From assembly GCF_000740675.1 (NCBI RefSeq), contig NZ_JPXI01000022.1, forward strand, positions 1 to 64,000: a stretch of DNA of 64,000 nucleotides, given 5' to 3'. Shown here in pieces: positions 1 to 14,780 of the stretch. Made by a program: the position numbers and the translations under genes. The notes under the pieces are model-generated. The model worked only from the letters and a program-made list of their open reading frames with translations. It did no database searches and was not told the DNA's origin. The stretch is from Massilia sp. BSC265 (GTDB lineage Bacteria > Pseudomonadota > Gammaproteobacteria > Burkholderiales > Burkholderiaceae_D). How positions within the stretch are numbered: position 1 is the first letter of the stretch; each line of letters starts with the position of its first letter.

Positions 1-2
1 AA

Positions 3-1193
3 ATGGCAAAGGAAAAATTCGAACGGACCAAGCCGCACGTCAACGTCGGCACCATCGGTCACGTTGACCACGGCAAAACCACCCTGACGGCTGCAATCGC
101 AACCGTTCTGTCGAAGAAGTTCGGCGGCGAAGCCAAGGCCTACGACCAGATCGACGCGGCTCCGGAAGAAAAGGCACGCGGCATCACCATCAACACCGCG
201 CACGTCGAGTACGAAACCGCAAACCGTCACTACGCCCACGTTGACTGCCCGGGCCACGCCGACTACATCAAGAACATGATTACCGGTGCGGCGCAGATGG
301 ACGGCGCGATCCTGGTGTGCTCGGCCGCCGACGGCCCGATGCCGCAGACCCGCGAGCACATCCTGCTGGCGCGTCAGGTTGGCGTTCCGTACATCATCGT
401 GTTCCTGAACAAGTGCGACCTGGTCGACGACGCAGAACTGCTGGAACTGGTCGAAATGGAAGTGCGCGAGCTCCTGTCGAAGTACGAGTTCCCGGGCGAC
501 GACCTGCCGATCATCAAGGGTTCGGCACGTATGGCCCTGGAAGGCCAGGCTGGCGAGCTGGGCGAAGATGCGATCATGGCCCTGGCCGACGCTCTGGACA
601 GCTACATCCCGACCCCGGAACGTGCCGTTGACGGCGCCTTCCTGATGCCGGTGGAAGACGTGTTCTCGATCTCGGGCCGCGGTACCGTGGTGACCGGTCG
701 TGTCGAGCGCGGCATCATCAAGGTCGGCGAAGAAATCGAAATCGTCGGTATCGTCGACACCGTCAAGACCACCTGCACCGGCGTGGAAATGTTCCGCAAG
801 CTGCTGGACCAGGGTCAAGCTGGCGACAACGTCGGCCTGCTGCTGCGCGGTACCAAGCGTGAAGACGTCCAGCGTGGCCAGGTCCTGGCCAAGCCGGGCT
901 CGATCAAGCCGCACACCGACTTCACCGGCGAAGTGTACGTCCTGTCGAAAGACGAAGGCGGCCGTCACACCCCGTTCTTCAACAACTACCGTCCGCAGTT
1001 CTACTTCCGTACGACTGACGTGACCGGTTCGATCGTGCTGCCGGCCGACAAAGAAATGGTCATGCCAGGCGACAACGTGTCGATCACCGTCAAGCTGATC
1101 GCTCCGATCGCGATGGAAGAAGGTCTGCGCTTCGCAATCCGCGAAGGCGGCCGTACCGTCGGCGCCGGCGTGGTTGCCAAGATCATCGCCTAA
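3..1193 (+). CDS. tuf: Elongation factor Tu
   Basis: EF-Tu is the GTPase that carries aminoacyl-tRNA to the ribosomal A site. The 396-residue product has the usual length and all G motifs: GHVDHGKT at residues 19-26, switch-I threonine T62 in GITINT, DCPG at 81-84 and NKCD at 136-139. Domains 2 and 3 follow to the end without interruption. The ATG lies at base 3, so its ribosome binding site and promoter are outside the window. In betaproteobacteria this tuf copy commonly sits just before tRNA-Trp and secE, as here. Codon use is strongly biased, as expected for a highly expressed gene. Confidence 0.99.
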   Translation: MAKEKFERTKPHVNVGTIGHVDHGKTTLTAAIATVLSKKFGGEAKAYDQIDAAPEEKARGITINTAHVEYETANRHYAHVDCPGHADYIKNMITGAAQMDGAILVCSAADGPMPQTREHILLARQVGVPYIIVFLNKCDLVDDAELLELVEMEVRELLSKYEFPGDDLPIIKGSARMALEGQAGELGEDAIMALADALDSYIPTPERAVDGAFLMPVEDVFSISGRGTVVTGRVERGIIKVGEEIEIVGIVDTVKTTCTGVEMFRKLLDQGQAGDNVGLLLRGTKREDVQRGQVLAKPGSIKPHTDFTGEVYVLSKDEGGRHTPFFNNYRPQFYFRTTDVTGSIVLPADKEMVMPGDNVSITVKLIAPIAMEEGLRFAIREGGRTVGAGVVAKIIA

Positions 1194-1205
1194 TAAGCGA
1201 TGCAA

Positions 1206-1230
1206 GAGGGAAGCGTACAACGCTTCCCTC
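1206..1230 (+). terminator. Hairpin after tuf
   Basis: A perfect 10-bp stem (GAGGGAAGCG / CGCTTCCCTC) with a 5-base loop starts 12 bases after the tuf stop. No T-run follows, so it may be a weak or factor-dependent terminator, or an RNA processing and 3'-end protection structure. It separates tuf from the tRNA promoter directly downstream. Confidence 0.5.
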
Positions 1231-1238
1231 AAACAGCA

Positions 1239-1267
1239 TTGTCTGGTACGCGCGTACCGTGTATAAT
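1239..1267 (+). promoter_or_regulatory. Sigma-70 promoter for tRNA-Trp/secE/nusG
   Basis: TTGTCT at 1239-1244 and a consensus TATAAT at 1262-1267 are spaced by 17 bases. The expected start site is about 20 bases upstream of the mature tRNA. It probably drives tRNA-Trp together with secE and nusG. Confidence 0.75.
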
Positions 1268-1292
1268 GCTGGATTCAGCGAGAAGTTTTCGT

Positions 1293-1368
1293 AGGGGTGT
1301 AGCTCAATTGGCAGAGCGTCGGTCTCCAAAACCGAAGGTCGCGGGTTCGATTCCCTCCGCCCCTGCCA
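1293..1368 (+). tRNA. tRNA-Trp (anticodon CCA)
   Basis: The 76-base sequence folds as a cloverleaf. The acceptor arm AGGGGTG pairs with the 3' side before the encoded GCCA end. The D-loop contains AATTGG, the anticodon loop is CTCCAAA with CCA at 1326-1328, and the T-loop contains GGTTCGA. Discriminator and CCA end are encoded (ends at 1368). The neighbourhood tuf - tRNA-Trp - secE is conserved in betaproteobacteria and supports the call. Confidence 0.97.
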
Positions 1369-1404
1369 CCGAATTCTGGTGCGCAGCACCGAAAGTAAAG
1401 AAGA

Positions 1405-1794
1405 ATGTCCAATCAATCCGTGCAAACTGTCAGCACCTCGAATGACAAGTTCAAGGTCGCACTGGCGGTAGTTGCCACGATTGCAGGCGTTGTCGGGTTC
1501 TTTTACCTGAAAGGCCAAAACAAACCAGCCTTGGTCGCCGCCGGCGCCCTCGTGGCTGGTTTAGTTTTTGCTGTCCTGCTTTTGTGGACTTCGACCACCG
1601 GCCGTGAATTCCTGAGCTTCGCCAAGGAGTCGGTGCGCGAGACCAAGAAAGTTGTTTGGCCGACCCGTCGGGAAGCTACCCAGATCACCGGCATCGTGTT
1701 CGCCTTCGTGGTCGTTACTGCGATCTTCCTGTGGGGCACGGATAAGATTCTCGAATTCCTGTTGTACGACCTGATCCTGGGGTGGAAGAGCTAA
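1405..1794 (+). CDS. secE: Preprotein translocase subunit SecE
   Basis: SecE is the essential small inner-membrane subunit that clamps SecY in the SecYEG translocon. The 129-residue product resembles the three-helix SecE of Proteobacteria: TM1 about residues 14-34, TM2 about 44-64, then the conserved amphipathic segment [19 protein letters not shown], and TM3 about 95-118. The last base of its TAA stop is the first base of the nusG ATG (TAATG), so the two are translationally coupled. It lies 36 bases after tRNA-Trp and is probably cotranscribed with it. Confidence 0.97.
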   Translation: MSNQSVQTVSTSNDKFKVALAVVATIAGVVGFFYLKGQNKPALVAAGALVAGLVFAVLLLWTSTTGREFLSFAKESVRETKKVVWPTRREATQITGIVFAFVVVTAIFLWGTDKILEFLLYDLILGWKS

Positions 1795-2408
1795 TGAGCG
1801 ATAACGTGCAAGACAACGCGCCGGGCCAAGACCCGGCGCAAGACGCTGGTGCGGCTCCCGTGAGTGTCCCGGTCAGCAACAAGCGCTGGTACGTCGTACA
1901 CGTCTACTCGGGCATGGAAAAGAGCGTCATGCGCGCCCTCACCGAGCGCATCGATCGCGCCGGCATGCAAGAGCAGTTCGGCCGCATCCTGGTCCCGACC
2001 GAAGAGGTCGTCGAGATGCGCAACGGCACCAAGGCCGTTTCCGAGCGTCGTTTCTTCCCGGGCTACGTCCTGGTTGAGATGGAAATGACGGACGAGACCT
2101 GGCACCTGGTCAAGAACACCAGCAAGGTCACCGGCTTCATCGGTGGCAAGTCGAACAAGCCGACGCCGATCCCGGCGCGCGAGATCGACAAGATCATGCA
2201 GCAGGTCCAGGAAGGCGTCGAAAAGCCGCGTCCAAAAGTCCTGTACGAAGTGGGCGAGCAGGTCCGGATCAAGGAAGGCCCGTTCACCGACTTCAACGGC
2301 AACGTCGAGGAAGTCAACTACGAAAAATCGAAGGTGCGTGTTTCTGTCACCATCTTCGGTCGCGCAACTCCGGTGGAGCTGGAGTTCGGGCAGGTAGAGA
2401 AAGTCTAA
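1794..2408 (+). CDS. nusG: Transcription termination/antitermination factor NusG
   Basis: NusG binds RNA polymerase, increases processivity and links it to Rho or to ribosomal protein S10. The 204-residue protein has a NGN domain (about residues 30-140, with [13 protein letters not shown] and [12 protein letters not shown]) and a C-terminal KOW domain (about 152-204, [16 protein letters not shown]). It carries a roughly 27-residue acidic, Ala/Asp/Gln-rich N-terminal extension compared with the E. coli protein. The chosen ATG overlaps the secE stop by one base. An in-frame ATG four codons earlier exists but lies inside secE and is less likely. Confidence 0.97.
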   Translation: MSDNVQDNAPGQDPAQDAGAAPVSVPVSNKRWYVVHVYSGMEKSVMRALTERIDRAGMQEQFGRILVPTEEVVEMRNGTKAVSERRFFPGYVLVEMEMTDETWHLVKNTSKVTGFIGGKSNKPTPIPAREIDKIMQQVQEGVEKPRPKVLYEVGEQVRIKEGPFTDFNGNVEEVNYEKSKVRVSVTIFGRATPVELEFGQVEKV

Positions 2409-2458
2409 AACGCCGTTACGGAGCGTTCGCAGCAGCAAGGCGGAATCCGGAAAGAGGA

Positions 2459-2497
2459 GCCCCGCCGAAGAGTAGTAGCGGTGGGGCGCTACTACTC
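2459..2497 (+). promoter_or_regulatory. L11-L1 leader with two competing hairpins
   Basis: In the 111-base gap between nusG and rplK, GAGTAGTAGCG (2470-2480) pairs perfectly with CGCTACTACTC (2487-2497) around the loop GTGGGG. GCCCCGCC (2459-2466) can instead pair with GGTGGGGC (2480-2487), which would disrupt the first stem. Position, 22 bases before the rplK start, fits the leader where L1 represses its own operon in E. coli. L1 binding here is inferred. Confidence 0.55.
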
Positions 2498-2519
2498 AAT
2501 GCCAATCTAGGAGCCATTC

Positions 2520-2951
2520 ATGGCAAAGAAAATTATTGGCTTTATCAAGCTGCAAGTCGCAGCCGGTAAGGCAAACCCATCCCCACCGATCGGCCCGGCA
2601 CTGGGCCAGCGCGGCCTGAACATCATGGAATTCTGCAAGGCGTTCAACGCCCAGACCCAGGGTTTCGAGCCGGGCATGCCGATTCCTGTCGTGATCACCG
2701 CGTTCGCCGACAAGTCCTTCACCTTCGTGATGAAGACCCCGCCGGCAACCTACCTGATCAAGAAAGCCGCTGGCATCACCAAGGGTTCGCCGAAGCCACA
2801 TACCGACAAGGTTGGCACGCTGACCCGTGCCCAGGCTGAAGAAATCGCAAAAACCAAGCAGCCGGACCTGACCGCCGCCGACATGGACGCCGCAGTGCGT
2901 ATCATCGCTGGCTCGGCACGTTCGATGGGCATCACGGTGGAGGGTGTGTAA
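2520..2951 (+). CDS. rplK: 50S ribosomal protein L11
   Basis: L11 forms the GTPase-associated centre with 23S rRNA and is needed for the stringent response through RelA. The product is 143 residues, the normal length, with the proline-rich N-terminal domain ([13 protein letters not shown] at about 21-33) and the rRNA-binding C-terminal domain containing [19 protein letters not shown] ribosome binding site precedes the ATG (TAGGAGCCATTC). Its stop overlaps the rplA start by one base (TAATG). Confidence 0.98.
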   Translation: MAKKIIGFIKLQVAAGKANPSPPIGPALGQRGLNIMEFCKAFNAQTQGFEPGMPIPVVITAFADKSFTFVMKTPPATYLIKKAAGITKGSPKPHTDKVGTLTRAQAEEIAKTKQPDLTAADMDAAVRIIAGSARSMGITVEGV

Positions 2952-3646
2952 TGGCTAAGCTGTCCAAGCGCGTCAAAGAAATGAAAGCAAAAGTGGACCG
3001 TAACAAGGTCTACGCGTTCGACAACGCTGTGTCGATCGTCAAGGAATTCGCCACCGCCAAGTTCAACGAGTCGATCGACGTCGCCGTGCAACTGGGCGTG
3101 GACCCGAAGAAGTCGGACCAGGTGGTCCGCGGTTCGGTCGTCCTGCCAGCAGGCACCGGCAAGACCGTGCGCGTCGCTGTCTTCGCATCGGGCGACAAGG
3201 CTGAAGCTGCCAAGGCAGCCGGCGCCGACATCGTCGGTATGGAAGACCTGGCAGAGCGCGTCAAGGCCGGCGACATGCCGTTCGACGTCGTGATCGCTTC
3301 GCCGGACACCATGCGTATCGTCGGTACCCTGGGCCAGATCCTGGGCCCGCGCGGCCTGATGCCGAACCCGAAGGTTGGCACCGTGACCCCGGACGTGGCT
3401 GGCGCCGTGCGCAATGCCAAGGCCGGCCAGGTCCAGTACCGTACCGACAAGGCAGGTATCATCCACGCGACCATCGGCCGCAAATCGTTCTCGGACGAGC
3501 AGCTGAAGACCAACCTGGCAGCGCTGCTGGACGCCCTGAACAAGGCCAAGCCGGCAAGCTCGAAGGGCGTCTACCTGCGCAAGGTCGCGATCTCGTCGAC
3601 CATGGGTGCCGGCGTCCGCGTCGACCACGCTTCGATCGCTGCTTAA
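2951..3646 (+). CDS. rplA: 50S ribosomal protein L1
   Basis: L1 builds the ribosomal L1 stalk, which moves deacylated tRNA out of the E site, and in E. coli it represses translation of the L11-L1 message. The 231-residue product has full length and the signature [15 protein letters not shown] in the middle domain. Coupled to rplK by a one-base stop/start overlap, so repression at the L11 site would control both. Confidence 0.98.
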   Translation: MAKLSKRVKEMKAKVDRNKVYAFDNAVSIVKEFATAKFNESIDVAVQLGVDPKKSDQVVRGSVVLPAGTGKTVRVAVFASGDKAEAAKAAGADIVGMEDLAERVKAGDMPFDVVIASPDTMRIVGTLGQILGPRGLMPNPKVGTVTPDVAGAVRNAKAGQVQYRTDKAGIIHATIGRKSFSDEQLKTNLAALLDALNKAKPASSKGVYLRKVAISSTMGAGVRVDHASIAA

Positions 3647-3655
3647 GCTGTAAAG

Positions 3656-3917
3656 AATCAAGTCCTCGCAAAACAACGCGAGGCGCATCTTTGGGCTGTC
3701 GGGGCAGAACGCCGCTCCGGCAGGCAATCAAAGACCGTTGGGCCGATGGCAGAGGTTGAGCCGGACGTTAATACACCACCCAACGCAGATGGTGACCCGA
3801 ACAAGTTTTGTAGTCCACGCTGCGTGAGTTCATCCGCGTTAGATTGACTTCTTAACTTCGGACGCCGTGTTCGAACCGATGCAGACATGTTGTCCGCATC
3901 ATTTAAGGAGATTGACC
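3656..3917 (+). promoter_or_regulatory. L10-operon leader
   Basis: A 271-base gap separates rplA from rplJ and has no convincing gene. It contains several stems, for example CCTCGC (3664-3669) with GCGAGG (3678-3683), and a GC-rich section around 3690-3770. In many bacteria this position holds the L10 leader RNA, where the L10-(L12)4 complex represses translation. The exact fold was not computed; identity rests mainly on position and length. Confidence 0.6.
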
Positions 3918-4442
3918 GTGGGTCTTAATCTGAATGACAAAAAGGCCGTCGTCGAAGAGGTAAGCGCAAAAGTTGCAACCGCGCAGACCATCGTCGTGGC
4001 TGAGTACCGTGGCATCCAGGTTGCTCACTTGACCAAACTCCGTGCAACCGCACGTGCCCAGGGCGTCTACCTGCGTGTTCTGAAGAACACGCTGGCTCGT
4101 CGCTCGGTTGAGGGTACGCAGTTTGCCGCGCTGGCTGATTCCATGACCGGTCCGCTGATCTACTCGATCTCGGACGACGCCGTTGCAGCAGCGAAAGTCA
4201 TCAACGACTTCGCTAAAACCAACGACAAGCTGGTCGTGAAAGCCGGTAACTACGCTGGTAAGGCACTGGATGTCGCTGGCGTGACCGCGCTGGCAAGCAT
4301 CCCGAGCCGTGAAGTCCTCATCGCCCAGCTGCTGGGCGTCATGCAGGCACCGGTGTCGGGCTTCGCACGAGTTCTGGCTGCAGTCGCAGCACAAAAAGGC
4401 GAAGGCGCAGCTGCTCCGGCAGCGGAAGCCACCGAGGCGTAA
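3918..4442 (+). CDS. rplJ: 50S ribosomal protein L10
   Basis: L10 anchors the L7/L12 dimers to the ribosomal stalk base. The 174-residue product begins [18 protein letters not shown] after the initiator and ends with the Ala-rich helix that binds L12. The start is a GTG at 3918, chosen because AAGGAG sits 7-12 bases upstream and because it matches the normal L10 N-terminus. An upstream in-frame extension of 17 residues has no such signal and would lie in the leader. Confidence 0.97.
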   Translation: MGLNLNDKKAVVEEVSAKVATAQTIVVAEYRGIQVAHLTKLRATARAQGVYLRVLKNTLARRSVEGTQFAALADSMTGPLIYSISDDAVAAAKVINDFAKTNDKLVVKAGNYAGKALDVAGVTALASIPSREVLIAQLLGVMQAPVSGFARVLAAVAAQKGEGAAAPAAEATEA

Positions 4443-4511
4443 TCGCTTCGCGACTTTTTGTTCAAGTAGAAGCAAACCTGTACTACACACACACAATATT
4501 TGGAGTTTCAA

Positions 4512-4889
4512 ATGGCAATTAGCAAAGAAGAGTTCCTGGACGCAGTTGGCGCAATGTCGGTCATGGAACTGAACGACCTGGTCAAGGCTTTCGAAGAGAA
4601 GTTCGGCGTGTCGGCAGCTGCAATGGCAGCACCGGCAGCTGGCGGCGCCGCTGGCGGCGCAGCTGCTGCTGAAGAGCAGACCGAATTCAACGTCGTGCTG
4701 GCTGAAGTCGGCGCGAACAAGGTCGGCGTCATCAAGGCCGTCCGCGAAATCACCGGCCTGGGCCTGAAGGAAGCCAAGGATCTGGTCGACGGCGCACCGA
4801 AGACCGTGAAAGAAGCCCTGCCGAAAGCTGACGCTGAAGCCGCTAAGAAGAAGCTGGAAGAAGCTGGCGCCAAGGCCGAGCTGAAGTAA
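4512..4889 (+). CDS. rplL: 50S ribosomal protein L7/L12
   Basis: L7/L12 is the multicopy acidic stalk protein that recruits and activates translation factors. The 125-residue product has the N-terminal dimerisation domain ([20 protein letters not shown]), an Ala/Gly hinge at about 40-58 and the globular C-terminal domain with [18 protein letters not shown]. The start at 4512 is preceded by TTGGAG; an ATG four codons upstream gives an atypical N-terminus and was not used. Codon bias is extreme, as expected for the most abundant ribosomal protein. Confidence 0.98.
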   Translation: MAISKEEFLDAVGAMSVMELNDLVKAFEEKFGVSAAAMAAPAAGGAAGGAAAAEEQTEFNVVLAEVGANKVGVIKAVREITGLGLKEAKDLVDGAPKTVKEALPKADAEAAKKKLEEAGAKAELK

Positions 4890-4901
4890 TACATATGCAT
4901 T

Positions 4902-4921
4902 GGGCACTCTTCGTAGTGCCC
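4902..4921 (+). terminator. Attenuator-like hairpin between rplL and rpoB
   Basis: GGGCACT (4902-4908) pairs with AGTGCCC (4915-4921) 13 bases after the rplL stop, with no T-run. In E. coli the same gap holds a partial terminator and an RNase III site that set rpoBC expression below that of the ribosomal proteins; a similar role is inferred. The rest of the 299-base gap (4890-5188) shows no gene or clear promoter. Confidence 0.55.
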
Positions 4922-5188
4922 AGCGCGGGAGTCAAAGCTTGCGGAACCTGCCGAAAGGGAGGGGATGCGGCTTTGGCTCTTTTGTCGTCCCTGCGGCAAA
5001 CACAAGCAACCGGGACGCCGGACCGACCATGCAGCACCCAGCATCACCGGCTTCAGAAATATCGTAACACAGCAGTACGGCTGTCTTAATCACCTGGCGG
5101 GAAAGCAGAGGCTTCAGGCCTTGCGTGTGGTGCCACCACCACTGGCAATTCCTGAATTCTCATCCTTTCTGTCACTCACGGAGTGTCC

Positions 5189-9298
<4,110 letters not shown>

Positions 9299-9350
9299 GC
9301 AGGGCCGGCATGGCCGCCAGCCTTCGGGCTCGGCCTGCTGACCCTGAATC

Positions 9351-9428
9351 GTCGCCCCGGCGCAGGCTGGGGCCTAAGCCCGGTGGAAAAGCCGGCACAC
9401 TTGGATCCCCGCCTGCGCGGGGATGACG
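9351..9428. repeat. Paired palindromic intergenic repeat between rpoB and rpoC
   Basis: The 226-base rpoB-rpoC gap holds two GC-rich hairpin arms facing each other: CCCCGGCGCAGGCTGGGG near 9355-9372 and ATCCCCGCCTGCGCGGGGAT near 9405-9424. Arms of this type are common dispersed REP-like elements in Proteobacteria. It is transcribed within the rpoBC message, where it could act as a processing or stabilising structure. Only one copy occurs in the window. Confidence 0.6.
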
Positions 9429-9524
9429 CTTTCAAGGGAAGCAGCTCAGCAAGCACCGGCGAAAATCGGTGAGAAGCTGGCGGAAGTTGTACCAAGTAAA
9501 GAATTCAATCACCTGGAGTGATAC

Positions 9525-12500
9525 ATGAAAGCACTGCTCGATCTATTCAAGCAAGTTCAGCAAAACGAGAGCTTCGACGCCATCAAGATTGGCCTGGCGT
9601 CGCCCGAAAAAATCCGTTCGTGGTCCTACGGCGAAGTCAAGAAGCCGGAAACCATCAACTACCGCACTTTCAAGCCTGAGCGCGACGGCCTGTTCTGCGC
9701 CAAGATCTTTGGCCCGATCAAGGACTACGAGTGCCTGTGCGGCAAGTACAAGCGCCTGAAGCACCGCGGCGTCATCTGCGAGAAGTGCGGCGTCGAAGTC
9801 ACGCTGGCCAAGGTGCGCCGTGAGCGCATGGGCCACATCGAGCTGGCCTCGCCGACCGCGCACATCTGGTTCCTGAAGTCGCTGCCGTCGCGTCTGGGCA
9901 TGGTCCTGGACATGACCCTGCGCGATATCGAACGCGTGCTGTACTTCGAAGCATACGTCGTGACCGATCCGGGCATGACCCCGCTGAAGAAGTGCCAGAT
10001 CATGTCGGAAGACGACTACGCCGCCAAGTACGAAGAGTACGGCGACGACTTCACCGCATTCATGGGCGCCGAAGGCATCCGTGAACTGCTGCGCTCGATC
10101 GACATCCACCGCGATGCCGAAGCCCTGCGCGTCGAGCTGAAGGAATCGAAGTCCGAAGCGAAGATCAAGAAATACGCCAAGCGCCTGAAGGTGCTCGAGG
10201 CGTTCCAGCGCTCGGGCATCAAGCCTGAGTGGATGATCATGGAAGTGCTCCCGGTCCTGCCGCCGGAGCTGCGTCCGCTCGTCCCGCTGGACGGCGGCCG
10301 TTTCGCGACCTCCGACCTGAACGACCTGTATCGCCGCGTCATCAACCGTAACAACCGCCTGAAGCGCCTGATGGAACTGCGCGCTCCGGAGATCATTACG
10401 CGTAACGAAAAACGCATGCTGCAGGAAGCAGTGGACTCGCTGCTGGACAACGGCCGTCGCGGCAAGGCGATGACCGGCGCCAACAAGCGTCCGCTGAAGT
10501 CGCTGGCTGAAATGATCAAGGGTAAGGGCGGTCGTTTCCGTCAGAACCTGCTGGGCAAGCGCGTCGACTACTCGGGCCGTTCGGTCATCGTGGTCGGTCC
10601 GCAGCTCAAGCTCCACCAGTGCGGCCTGCCGAAGCTGATGGCCCTGGAACTGTTCAAGCCCTTCATCTTCAACAAGCTGGAACTGATGGGTCTCGCGACC
10701 ACCATCAAGGCTGCCAAGAAGCTGGTCGAGATCCAGGAACCGGTGGTCTGGGACATCCTGGAAGAGGTCATCAAGGAACACCCGGTCATGCTGAACCGTG
10801 CACCGACCCTGCACCGTCTCGGTATCCAGGCGTTCGAGCCGGTCCTGATCGAAGGCAAGGCCATCCAGCTGCACCCGCTGGTCTGCGCGGCGTTCAACGC
10901 CGACTTCGACGGTGACCAGATGGCAGTCCACGTGCCGCTGTCGATCGAAGCGCAGATGGAAGCGCGCACCCTGATGCTGGCCTCGAACAACATCCTGTTC
11001 CCGTCGAACGGCGAACCGTCGATCGTGCCGTCGCAGGATATCGTGCTGGGTCTGTACTACGCGACCCGCGAGGCCATCAACGCCAAGGGCGAAGGCATGA
11101 TGTTCCCGGACGTGTCGGAAGTCATCCGCGCGTACGACAACAAGGAAGTCGAGCTGGCCACCCGCATCACCGTGCGTATCGTCGAGTTCCCGAAGAACGC
11201 CGAAGGCGAATTCGAGCGCACCGTAACCCGCTACGAGACCACCGTCGGCCGCGCCATCCTGTCCGAGATCCTGCCGAAAGGCCTGCCGTTCTCGGTGCTG
11301 AACCGCGCGCTGAAGAAGAAGGAAATCTCGAAGCTGATCAACACGTCGTTCCGCAAGTGCGGCCTGCGTGCGACCGTCGTCTTCGCGGACAAGCTGATGC
11401 AGTCGGGCTTCCGCCTGGCGACCCGCGCCGGCATCTCGATCGCCGTCGACGACATGCTGATCCCGGACGTCAAGAAGGGCATGATCGCGACCGCCGAAGC
11501 GGAAGTGAAGCAGATCGAGCAGCAGTACGCCTCGGGTCTGGTCACCGCCGGCGAGCGCTACAACAAGGTCGTCGACATCTGGGGCAAGACCTCGGATGAA
11601 GTCGGCAAGGCGATGATGGACCAGCTGAAAGTGGAACCGGTCACCAAGCGTGACGGCACCGAAGGCACCCAGGAATCGTTCAACGCGATTTACATGATGG
11701 CCGACTCGGGCGCCCGTGGTTCGGCAGCCCAGATCCGCCAGCTGGCCGGTATGCGAGGCCTGATGGCCAAGCCGGACGGTTCGATTATCGAAACGCCGAT
11801 TACCGCGAACTTCCGCGAAGGCCTGAACGTTCTGCAGTACTTCATCTCGACGCACGGCGCCCGTAAGGGTCTGGCCGACACGGCGCTGAAGACCGCGAAC
11901 TCGGGTTACCTGACCCGTCGACTGGTTGACGTGACCCAGGACCTGGTCGTGACCGAAGACGATTGCGGCACCACCAACGGCACGCACATGAAGGCGATGG
12001 TCGAAGGCGGTGAAGTCATCGAGCCGCTGCGCGACCGTATCCTCGGCCGCGTGACCGGTACCGACGTCGTCAATCCGGAAACCCAGGAAACCGTGTACGA
12101 AGCCGGCACCCTGCTGGACGAAGACATGGTGGAAGAGATCGAACGCCTCGGCATCGACGAAGTGAAGGTCCGCACCCCGCTGAACTGCGACACCCGCTAC
12201 GGCCTGTGCGCCAAGTGCTACGGCCGTGACCTCGGCCGCGGCATGCTGGTGAACAGCGGCGAAGCAGTCGGCGTGGTCGCTGCACAGTCGATTGGTGAGC
12301 CGGGTACCCAGCTGACCATGCGTACCTTCCACATCGGTGGTGCGGCATCGCGTGCAGCAGTGGCATCGTCGGTCGAAGCCAAGTCGAACGGCACCGTGCG
12401 CTTCACCGCCACGATGCGTTACGTTACCAACGGCAAGGGTGCGCAGATCGTCATCTCGCGTTCGGGCGAAGTCCTGATCACCGACGACCACGGCCGCGAG

Positions 12501-13772
12501 CGTGAGCGCCACAAGGTGCCGTACGGCGCGACCCTGATCGTCAAGGACGGCCAGGTCGTCAAGGCCGGCACCGCGCTGTCGACCTGGGATCCGCTGACCC
12601 GTCCGATCATTACCGAGTACGCCGGTACGATCAAGTTCGAGAACGTGGAAGAGGGCGTTACCGTCGCTCGCCAGGTGGACGAAGTGACCGGCCTGTCGAC
12701 CCTGGTCGCGATCGATCCGAAGCGCCGCGGTTCGGGCAAGGTCCTGCGTCCGCAGGTCAAGCTGCTGAACGAAGAAGGCCAGGAAGTGAAGATCGCCGGC
12801 ACCGAACACGCCGTGACGATCGGCTTCCAGGTCGGCGCGCTGATCATGGTGAAGGACGGTCAGCAGGTCTCGGTGGGTGAAGTGCTGGCACGTATCCCGA
12901 CCGAATCGCAGAAGACCCGTGACATTACCGGTGGTCTGCCGCGCGTTGCCGAACTGTTCGAAGCACGTTCGCCGAAAGACGCGGGCATGCTGGCGGAAGT
13001 CACCGGTACCGTGGCATTCGGTAAGGAGACCAAGGGCAAGCAGCGCCTGGAAATCACCGACATGGACGGCAACAAGCACGAGTTCCTGATCACCAAGGAC
13101 AAGCAAGTGCTGGTGCACGACGGCCAGGTGGTGAACAAGGGCGAGATGATCGTCGACGGTCCGGCCGATCCGCAGGACATCCTGCGCCTGCTGGGTATCG
13201 AAGCGCTGGCCCGCTACATCGTGGACGAGGTGCAGGACGTGTACCGTCTGCAGGGTGTGAAGATCAACGACAAGCACATCGAGGTGATCGTTCGCCAGAT
13301 GCTGCGTCGTGTGCAGATCACCGATGCCGGCGATACCGACTACATCGTTGGCGAGCAGGTGGAGCGTTCGGAACTGCTGGAAGAGAACGACAAGGTCAAT
13401 GCCGTCGGCAAGCTGCCGGCGCAGTACGAGAACGTGCTGCTGGGTATTACCAAGGCATCGCTGTCGACCGACTCGTTCATCTCGGCCGCATCGTTCCAGG
13501 AAACCACCCGCGTCCTCACCGAAGCGGCGATCATGGGCAAGCGCGACGGTCTGCGCGGCCTGAAGGAAAACGTCATCGTCGGCCGCCTGATCCCTGGCGG
13601 TACCGGCCTGGCATTCCACCGCGCCCGCAAGGAGAAGGAAGTGTGGGAGGCGGAAGAGCGCCAGGCACTGCTGCAGCAGGAGAAGGCCAACATGGCCGCC
13701 GAGCTGCAGGCGATGGAAGACCAGCAGCAGGCTGCGGCTTCGGTCGAGCAGCATCATGGCGAGGGCGAGTGA
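9525..13772 (+). CDS. rpoC: RNA polymerase beta' subunit
   Basis: Beta' carries the catalytic Mg ions and the clamp of RNA polymerase. The 1415-residue product keeps the N-terminal zinc site C70/C72/C85/C88 and the active-site motif NADFDGDQM, with aspartates D460, D462 and D464, the same numbers as in E. coli. The second zinc site (DDCGTT and [15 protein letters not shown]) is present, followed by the trigger-loop region [18 protein letters not shown] site precedes the ATG. It ends with a Gln/Ala-rich tail before a strong terminator. Confidence 0.99.
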   Translation: MKALLDLFKQVQQNESFDAIKIGLASPEKIRSWSYGEVKKPETINYRTFKPERDGLFCAKIFGPIKDYECLCGKYKRLKHRGVICEKCGVEVTLAKVRRERMGHIELASPTAHIWFLKSLPSRLGMVLDMTLRDIERVLYFEAYVVTDPGMTPLKKCQIMSEDDYAAKYEEYGDDFTAFMGAEGIRELLRSIDIHRDAEALRVELKESKSEAKIKKYAKRLKVLEAFQRSGIKPEWMIMEVLPVLPPELRPLVPLDGGRFATSDLNDLYRRVINRNNRLKRLMELRAPEIITRNEKRMLQEAVDSLLDNGRRGKAMTGANKRPLKSLAEMIKGKGGRFRQNLLGKRVDYSGRSVIVVGPQLKLHQCGLPKLMALELFKPFIFNKLELMGLATTIKAAKKLVEIQEPVVWDILEEVIKEHPVMLNRAPTLHRLGIQAFEPVLIEGKAIQLHPLVCAAFNADFDGDQMAVHVPLSIEAQMEARTLMLASNNILFPSNGEPSIVPSQDIVLGLYYATREAINAKGEGMMFPDVSEVIRAYDNKEVELATRITVRIVEFPKNAEGEFERTVTRYETTVGRAILSEILPKGLPFSVLNRALKKKEISKLINTSFRKCGLRATVVFADKLMQSGFRLATRAGISIAVDDMLIPDVKKGMIATAEAEVKQIEQQYASGLVTAGERYNKVVDIWGKTSDEVGKAMMDQLKVEPVTKRDGTEGTQESFNAIYMMADSGARGSAAQIRQLAGMRGLMAKPDGSIIETPITANFREGLNVLQYFISTHGARKGLADTALKTANSGYLTRRLVDVTQDLVVTEDDCGTTNGTHMKAMVEGGEVIEPLRDRILGRVTGTDVVNPETQETVYEAGTLLDEDMVEEIERLGIDEVKVRTPLNCDTRYGLCAKCYGRDLGRGMLVNSGEAVGVVAAQSIGEPGTQLTMRTFHIGGAASRAAVASSVEAKSNGTVRFTATMRYVTNGKGAQIVISRSGEVLITDDHGRERERHKVPYGATLIVKDGQVVKAGTALSTWDPLTRPIITEYAGTIKFENVEEGVTVARQVDEVTGLSTLVAIDPKRRGSGKVLRPQVKLLNEEGQEVKIAGTEHAVTIGFQVGALIMVKDGQQVSVGEVLARIPTESQKTRDITGGLPRVAELFEARSPKDAGMLAEVTGTVAFGKETKGKQRLEITDMDGNKHEFLITKDKQVLVHDGQVVNKGEMIVDGPADPQDILRLLGIEALARYIVDEVQDVYRLQGVKINDKHIEVIVRQMLRRVQITDAGDTDYIVGEQVERSELLEENDKVNAVGKLPAQYENVLLGITKASLSTDSFISAASFQETTRVLTEAAIMGKRDGLRGLKENVIVGRLIPGGTGLAFHRARKEKEVWEAEERQALLQQEKANMAAELQAMEDQQQAAASVEQHHGEGE

Positions 13773-13796
13773 TCGCTGTAGCTAGCTGAAATGAAG

Positions 13797-13826
13797 ACGG
13801 CACGCCGAGGGGTGCCGTTTTTTTTT
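13797..13826 (+). terminator. Intrinsic terminator of the rpoBC operon
   Basis: ACGGCAC (13797-13803) pairs with GTGCCGT (13812-13818), followed directly by nine T residues. It lies 25 bases past the rpoC stop and before the convergent curli operon. Confidence 0.92.
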
Positions 13827-13852
13827 GAGATAACAAAGATGGAATGACCGGA

Positions 13853-14767
13853 TCAGTGCTGGTGGATGCTGGTCCAGTTGCCGTTGCCGACCTGGCTGAC
13901 GTTGGCCACATAGCCACTGCCTACCTGCCGCACCAGCGCGGTGTTGTTGTTGCCAAGTTGCCCGATGAGCGCTGTGTTGCCGAACACCGTCAAGGTGGGG
14001 CTGGACTGCGCAAGACGCACCACGTTGTGGTTGCCGTTCTGGTTGATGTCGGCGTAGTGAATAGCGTTTTCCTGAGAAGCATCGGCACTGTTACCCGTCC
14101 CTTGTTGACGGATCATCAGGAACGGACCATCGGTATTGGTTTGCACGGTGCTGACCCTGTTTCCGACGCCGTCCTGGACGATGAGCGGTCCCGAGCCCAG
14201 CACCGAATTCGTCACGGCGGAGGCGCTGTTGCCATCGCCAATCTGCGTGATGTTCGGCCCGCCGTACACGGCGTTCTGATGCCTGATCGTGATGCGGTTG
14301 TTGTTGCCCGTTTGCGAAGCCCGGCTGCTGGAGTCGGTAATGTTGATCTGCTCGAGGACAGTGACGTTGCCCAAGCCATTCTGGTCAACCGTGGCGTCAC
14401 TGTACTGGACCCCGGTTTGCCGGATCGTGCCGCTGTTTCCATTGCCGATCTGCCGTACGATCCCGTTGACGGGCCAGATCGATTCGTCTTGCGTAACGCT
14501 TGCCCTGTTGCCTGATCCTTCCTGATAGATGATCGCTGCAGTCGTTCCGATCGGTCTCGAGTTGAGCTGGACGACCCTCCCGAGGTTGCTGTTGCCGAGC
14601 TGGGTAATGGTGGCGCTGGTAGAGAGCAGCGGCGACTCCACCTGTTCGACATCGGACCTGTTGCCATTGCCTTGCTGCGTGACCGTGACAGTTGGCGCGG
14701 CCGAAGAAAGATGGCAGGCACACGCCAGGACAGTGCCGACCGAGATAGCCAAGACCTTCGCTTTCAT
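13853..14767 (-). CDS. csgA: Curlin-repeat amyloid subunit (CsgA-like, distal copy)
   Basis: Curlins are secreted by CsgG and polymerise into extracellular amyloid fibres. This 304-residue protein has a signal peptide (MKAKVLAISVGTVLACACHLSSA) and then about 13 imperfect repeats built around Q-x-G-x-x-N and a later Q, for example TQLGNSN, RQIGNGN, DQNGLGN and NQNGNHN. It ends in GNGNWTSIHQH. E. coli CsgA is about half this size with five repeats. ATG 14767 has AAGGAG upstream. It is the last gene of the operon, and its closest relative is the neighbouring curlin, so the pair is an old tandem duplication. Which copy is the major subunit cannot be told. Confidence 0.88.
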   Translation of the reverse strand: MKAKVLAISVGTVLACACHLSSAAPTVTVTQQGNGNRSDVEQVESPLLSTSATITQLGNSNLGRVVQLNSRPIGTTAAIIYQEGSGNRASVTQDESIWPVNGIVRQIGNGNSGTIRQTGVQYSDATVDQNGLGNVTVLEQINITDSSSRASQTGNNNRITIRHQNAVYGGPNITQIGDGNSASAVTNSVLGSGPLIVQDGVGNRVSTVQTNTDGPFLMIRQQGTGNSADASQENAIHYADINQNGNHNVVRLAQSSPTLTVFGNTALIGQLGNNNTALVRQVGSGYVANVSQVGNGNWTSIHQH

Positions 14768-14780
14768 GGATGACTCCTTC

